From the NCBI RefSeq assembly GCF_019880585.1, contig NZ_JAINVV010000012.1, positions 275,819-339,818 on the forward strand: a stretch of DNA of 64,000 nucleotides, written 5' to 3'. Below, piece by piece: positions 61,855 to 64,000 of this stretch. This stretch comes from Sphingomonas colocasiae (GTDB lineage: Bacteria > Pseudomonadota > Alphaproteobacteria > Sphingomonadales > Sphingomonadaceae). A program made the position numbers and the translations under genes. Numbering within the stretch: the stretch's first letter is position 1; every line of letters starts with the position of its first letter. The notes beneath the pieces were generated by a model. That model searched no databases. It had not been told where the DNA came from and saw nothing but the letters and a program-made list of their open reading frames with translations.

Positions 61855-64000
61855 AGTCATGCCCAGGCGAGGTGCTGCCGGTGTTGTTATAGGCATCGAG
61901 CTGATTGTGCATCGATGCCGCCGAAACATAGGCGCCATAGCCACCATCCCCCGGCATGTTCCAGCGCGCGTCGTTGGTCTTGATCGCGTTCGCCTTCGCC
62001 AGATCCATGATATTGTCGTGATTGGCATCCGCATAGGTCTGGAACCAGTCGACCGCGTCCTGAAGCAGCGCCTTGGGGCTGTTCGGGTCGTTCGCCTCGC
62101 CGATATTGTTGCCGGCCAGATAGTTGAGCCAGGTCGCGACCGCGTCGCGGCCAAGCATCCAGCGACCGTCCCCCTGATCCTTCTGCGATGCGTCGATCAG
62201 TTGCTGGGCCAGCGCCAGCGGGATGAAGATCGTATCCTCGCCGCCATTGGTCAGCCCGTTCCCGTCGAAATCGCCGAGCAGCAGCCCGGCCTGATCGCCG
62301 GCGCCGATCGACCCGTTGCGGTTCGAATCGACCGCGTAAAGCAGTTCGTGATCGGCGAAGCCCGGCTGGCCGGCCTGTTTGGGCAGCCCCGCCTTGCCAT
62401 CCCAGAAGCCGAAGCCGAGATTGGACCAGAAACCCGGTGTCCGCACGCCGGGGCCGTCATTGACCAGCCCGAAATAATGCGCGGCATCCGAATCGGTCGC
62501 GCCCTGCCCGGTGGTCACCGACGCGACATTGACATGCTGGCCGGTCTCATAGGGCAATGTATAGAGCAGGATGCCCTGCTCGCCAGGCGCGAGCGAGCTG
62601 ACGACGGTGGTTTCGTTCGCGTCGAGCACGCTGTCCTTGTCCGCATCCAGATAAAGGGGCGCGCCCGCCAGATCATATTTGGTATCGGCGAGCACGATGC
62701 TCGTCAGCGTGACATTGCCGGTGTTCGCGACGGTGATGCGGAAGATCACCGGCGCGTTGAGGCTGGTGGTCGGGCCGGTCGGATTATCCTCGTCGGTGAA
62801 GGTGACACCGCCATCGACCGAGACATATTTTTCCAGATCGACCTTGGCGTTGTAGACCAGTGGCGTCTCGGCATCGTCGCTATCGGGCGGGCTTTCGGTG
62901 CTGTCGGCCGTCGCGGTGTTGACGAACACGCCTTCACCATTGCCCTTGGCGTCGAGTTCGGCCTGGGTGACGGTGTGCGTCGCCGAATAGGTCCAGATCT
63001 CATCGACCTCGAGCAGATTGTCGCCATCGTCGAGCGCCGAGGGCTGGACGGGAATGATCCGCTGGATGCTGTTCGCGTCGGCCGCCGGATCGGTGACGGT
63101 CACGCCGGTCAGCGTGATGTTGCCGGTGTTGGCGACGGTGATGTGGTAATTGATGACATCGCCCGCCTTGTCGGCCTTGTCGCTCTTGGTCTGGTCGGCA
63201 TTGGTGACGTCGACAAAGTCCTTCTCGATCGCCAGCTTCGGATCATAGACCAAAGGCGTCTCGGCATCGTCGCTATCGGGCGGGCTTTCGGTGCTGTCGG
63301 CGGTCGCGGTGTTGACGAACACGCCCTCACCATTGCCCTTGGCGTCGAGTTCGGCCTGAGTGACGGTGTGCGTCGCCGAATAGGTCCAGATCTCGTCGAC
63401 CTCGAGCAGATTGTCGCCATCGTCGAGCGCCGAGGGCTGGACGGGAATGATCCGCTGCATGCTGTTCGCATCGGCCGCCGGATCGGTCACTGTCACACCC
63501 GTCAGCGTGATGTTGCCGGTATTGGCGACGGTGATGTGGTAATTGATGACATCGCCGGCCTTGTCGGCCTTGTCGCTCTTGGTCTGGTCGGCATTGGTGA
63601 CGTCGACGAAATCCTTCTCGATCGCCAGCTTCGGATCATAGACCAAAGGCGTCTCGGCATCGTCGCTGTCGGGCGGGCTTTCGGTGCTGTCGGCCGTCGC
63701 GGTGTTGACGAACACGCCCTCACCATTGCCCTTGGCGTCGAGCTCGGCCTGGGTGACGGTGTGCGTCGCCGAATAGGTCCAGATCTCATCGACCTCGAGC
63801 AGATTGTCGCCGTCGTCGAGCACCGAGGGCTGGACGGGAATGATCCGCTGGATGCTGTTCGCATCGGCCGCCGGATCGGTGACGGTCACGCCGGTCAGCG
63901 TGATGTTGCCGGTGTTGGCGACGGTGATGTGGTAATTGATGACATCGCCCGCCTTGTCGGCCTTGTCGCTCTTGGTCTGGTCGGCATTGGTGACGTCGAC
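61799..64000 (-). CDS. repetitive surface/adhesin-like protein, 5' end beyond right edge
   Basis: The frame is open from the right edge to 61799, 733 residues, and the N-terminus is missing. It holds near-identical 131-residue repeats of DUF11-like beta-sandwich type (ADKAGDVINYHITVANTGNI, TLTGVTVTDPAAD, ESPPDSDDAETPLVYDPKLA). A diverged last repeat follows, then a C-terminal module (TPGFWSNLGFGFWDG) with two EF-hand/dockerin-like loops, DSNRNGSIGAGD and DFDGNGLTNGGED, which should bind calcium. It is acidic and lacks Cys in the visible part. Such proteins are exported and cell-surface-bound or released. The TPR gene follows. Confidence 0.85.
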   Translation of the reverse strand, partial: VDVTNADQTKSDKADKAGDVINYHITVANTGNITLTGVTVTDPAADANSIQRIIPVQPSVLDDGDNLLEVDEIWTYSATHTVTQAELDAKGNGEGVFVNTATADSTESPPDSDDAETPLVYDPKLAIEKDFVDVTNADQTKSDKADKAGDVINYHITVANTGNITLTGVTVTDPAADANSMQRIIPVQPSALDDGDNLLEVDEIWTYSATHTVTQAELDAKGNGEGVFVNTATADSTESPPDSDDAETPLVYDPKLAIEKDFVDVTNADQTKSDKADKAGDVINYHITVANTGNITLTGVTVTDPAADANSIQRIIPVQPSALDDGDNLLEVDEIWTYSATHTVTQAELDAKGNGEGVFVNTATADSTESPPDSDDAETPLVYNAKVDLEKYVSVDGGVTFTDEDNPTGPTTSLNAPVIFRITVANTGNVTLTSIVLADTKYDLAGAPLYLDADKDSVLDANETTVVSSLAPGEQGILLYTLPYETGQHVNVASVTTGQGATDSDAAHYFGLVNDGPGVRTPGFWSNLGFGFWDGKAGLPKQAGQPGFADHELLYAVDSNRNGSIGAGDQAGLLLGDFDGNGLTNGGEDTIFIPLALAQQLIDASQKDQGDGRWMLGRDAVATWLNYLAGNNIGEANDPNSPKALLQDAVDWFQTYADANHDNIMDLAKANAIKTNDARWNMPGDGGYGAYVSAASMHNQLDAYNNTGSTSPGHDYAGDADSATFLFALANIV
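62852..64000 (-). repeat. tandem 393-bp coding repeats
   Basis: The DNA repeats with an exact 393-bp period (131 codons): equivalent bases are at 63204, 63597 and 63990. Copies visible are about 62852-63244, 63245-63637 and 63638-64000 (truncated). Differences are scattered synonymous and a few replacement changes. The number of copies past the edge is unknown; identity this high points to recent duplication or gene conversion. Confidence 0.85.

Overview
The window looks like a stretch of high-GC alphaproteobacterial chromosome, most likely from a sphingomonad. The evidence is three large TonB-dependent receptors, dense overlapping catabolic operons, many acyl-CoA dehydrogenases and SDR enzymes, and the general style of the proteins. 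This assignment is an inference; no rRNA, tRNA or housekeeping marker is present. No phage, complete transposon or CRISPR array was seen.

Layout. (1) 1-9.4 kb, minus strand: TonB receptor, cytochrome P450, AraC regulator, aldehyde dehydrogenase, zinc alcohol dehydrogenase, a 28-codon SDR remnant, an ACAD11-like acyl-CoA dehydrogenase and an APH-like kinase that runs off the left edge. A CoA ligase (9.6 kb) is divergent. (2) 11.3-15.0 kb: an SDR, a TetR regulator and a Baeyer-Villiger monooxygenase, linked by a shared TATATCnnGATATA palindrome. (3) 15.3-30.2 kb, minus strand: a nearly gapless run of aldehyde dehydrogenase, PQQ alcohol dehydrogenase, HSL-type esterase, TonB receptor, thiolase-like TLP1, two-domain FadE34-like dehydrogenase, nitronate-monooxygenase-like flavoprotein, ADP-forming acyl-CoA synthetase and enoyl-CoA hydratase. 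(4) 30.6-49.2 kb: several short operons on both strands with two NTF2-like proteins, two acyl-CoA dehydrogenases, an OYE-type reductase, an alpha/beta hydrolase, two CoA ligases, three SDRs, an MDR reductase, a FadB-like protein, a thiolase, a split MaoC hydratase and a TetR regulator. (5) 49.2-58.7 kb, minus strand: TonB receptor, acetoacetyl-CoA synthetase, MFS transporter, type B carboxylesterase and a tannase/feruloyl-esterase-like protein, with a divergent AraC regulator. (6) 59.9-64 kb: a rearrangement scar (CaiB-SDR chimera against an MFS remnant), a TPR protein, and a surface protein built of near-identical 393-bp repeats that continues past the right edge.

How it works together. The enzymes fit uptake of a hydrophobic ester, alcohol or alicyclic compound through TonB receptors, ester hydrolysis, hydroxylation or alcohol oxidation (P450, PQQ and zinc alcohol dehydrogenases), aldehyde oxidation, CoA activation and several rounds of beta-oxidation. 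Ring opening could use the Baeyer-Villiger enzyme. The parent substrate cannot be named from sequence; terpenoid- or steroid-side-chain-like compounds are a guess from the FadE34/TLP1/P450/BVMO set.

The most interesting signal is regulatory. A palindromic motif (core ACCnATyGGT within TCGACCnATyGGTwGATTA) appears in five promoter regions between 30.5 and 47.6 kb, with two degenerate copies, and marks nearly every operon of region 4 and possibly the 15-kb operon of region 3. The embedded TetR gene at 45.9-46.6 kb is the natural candidate to bind it.
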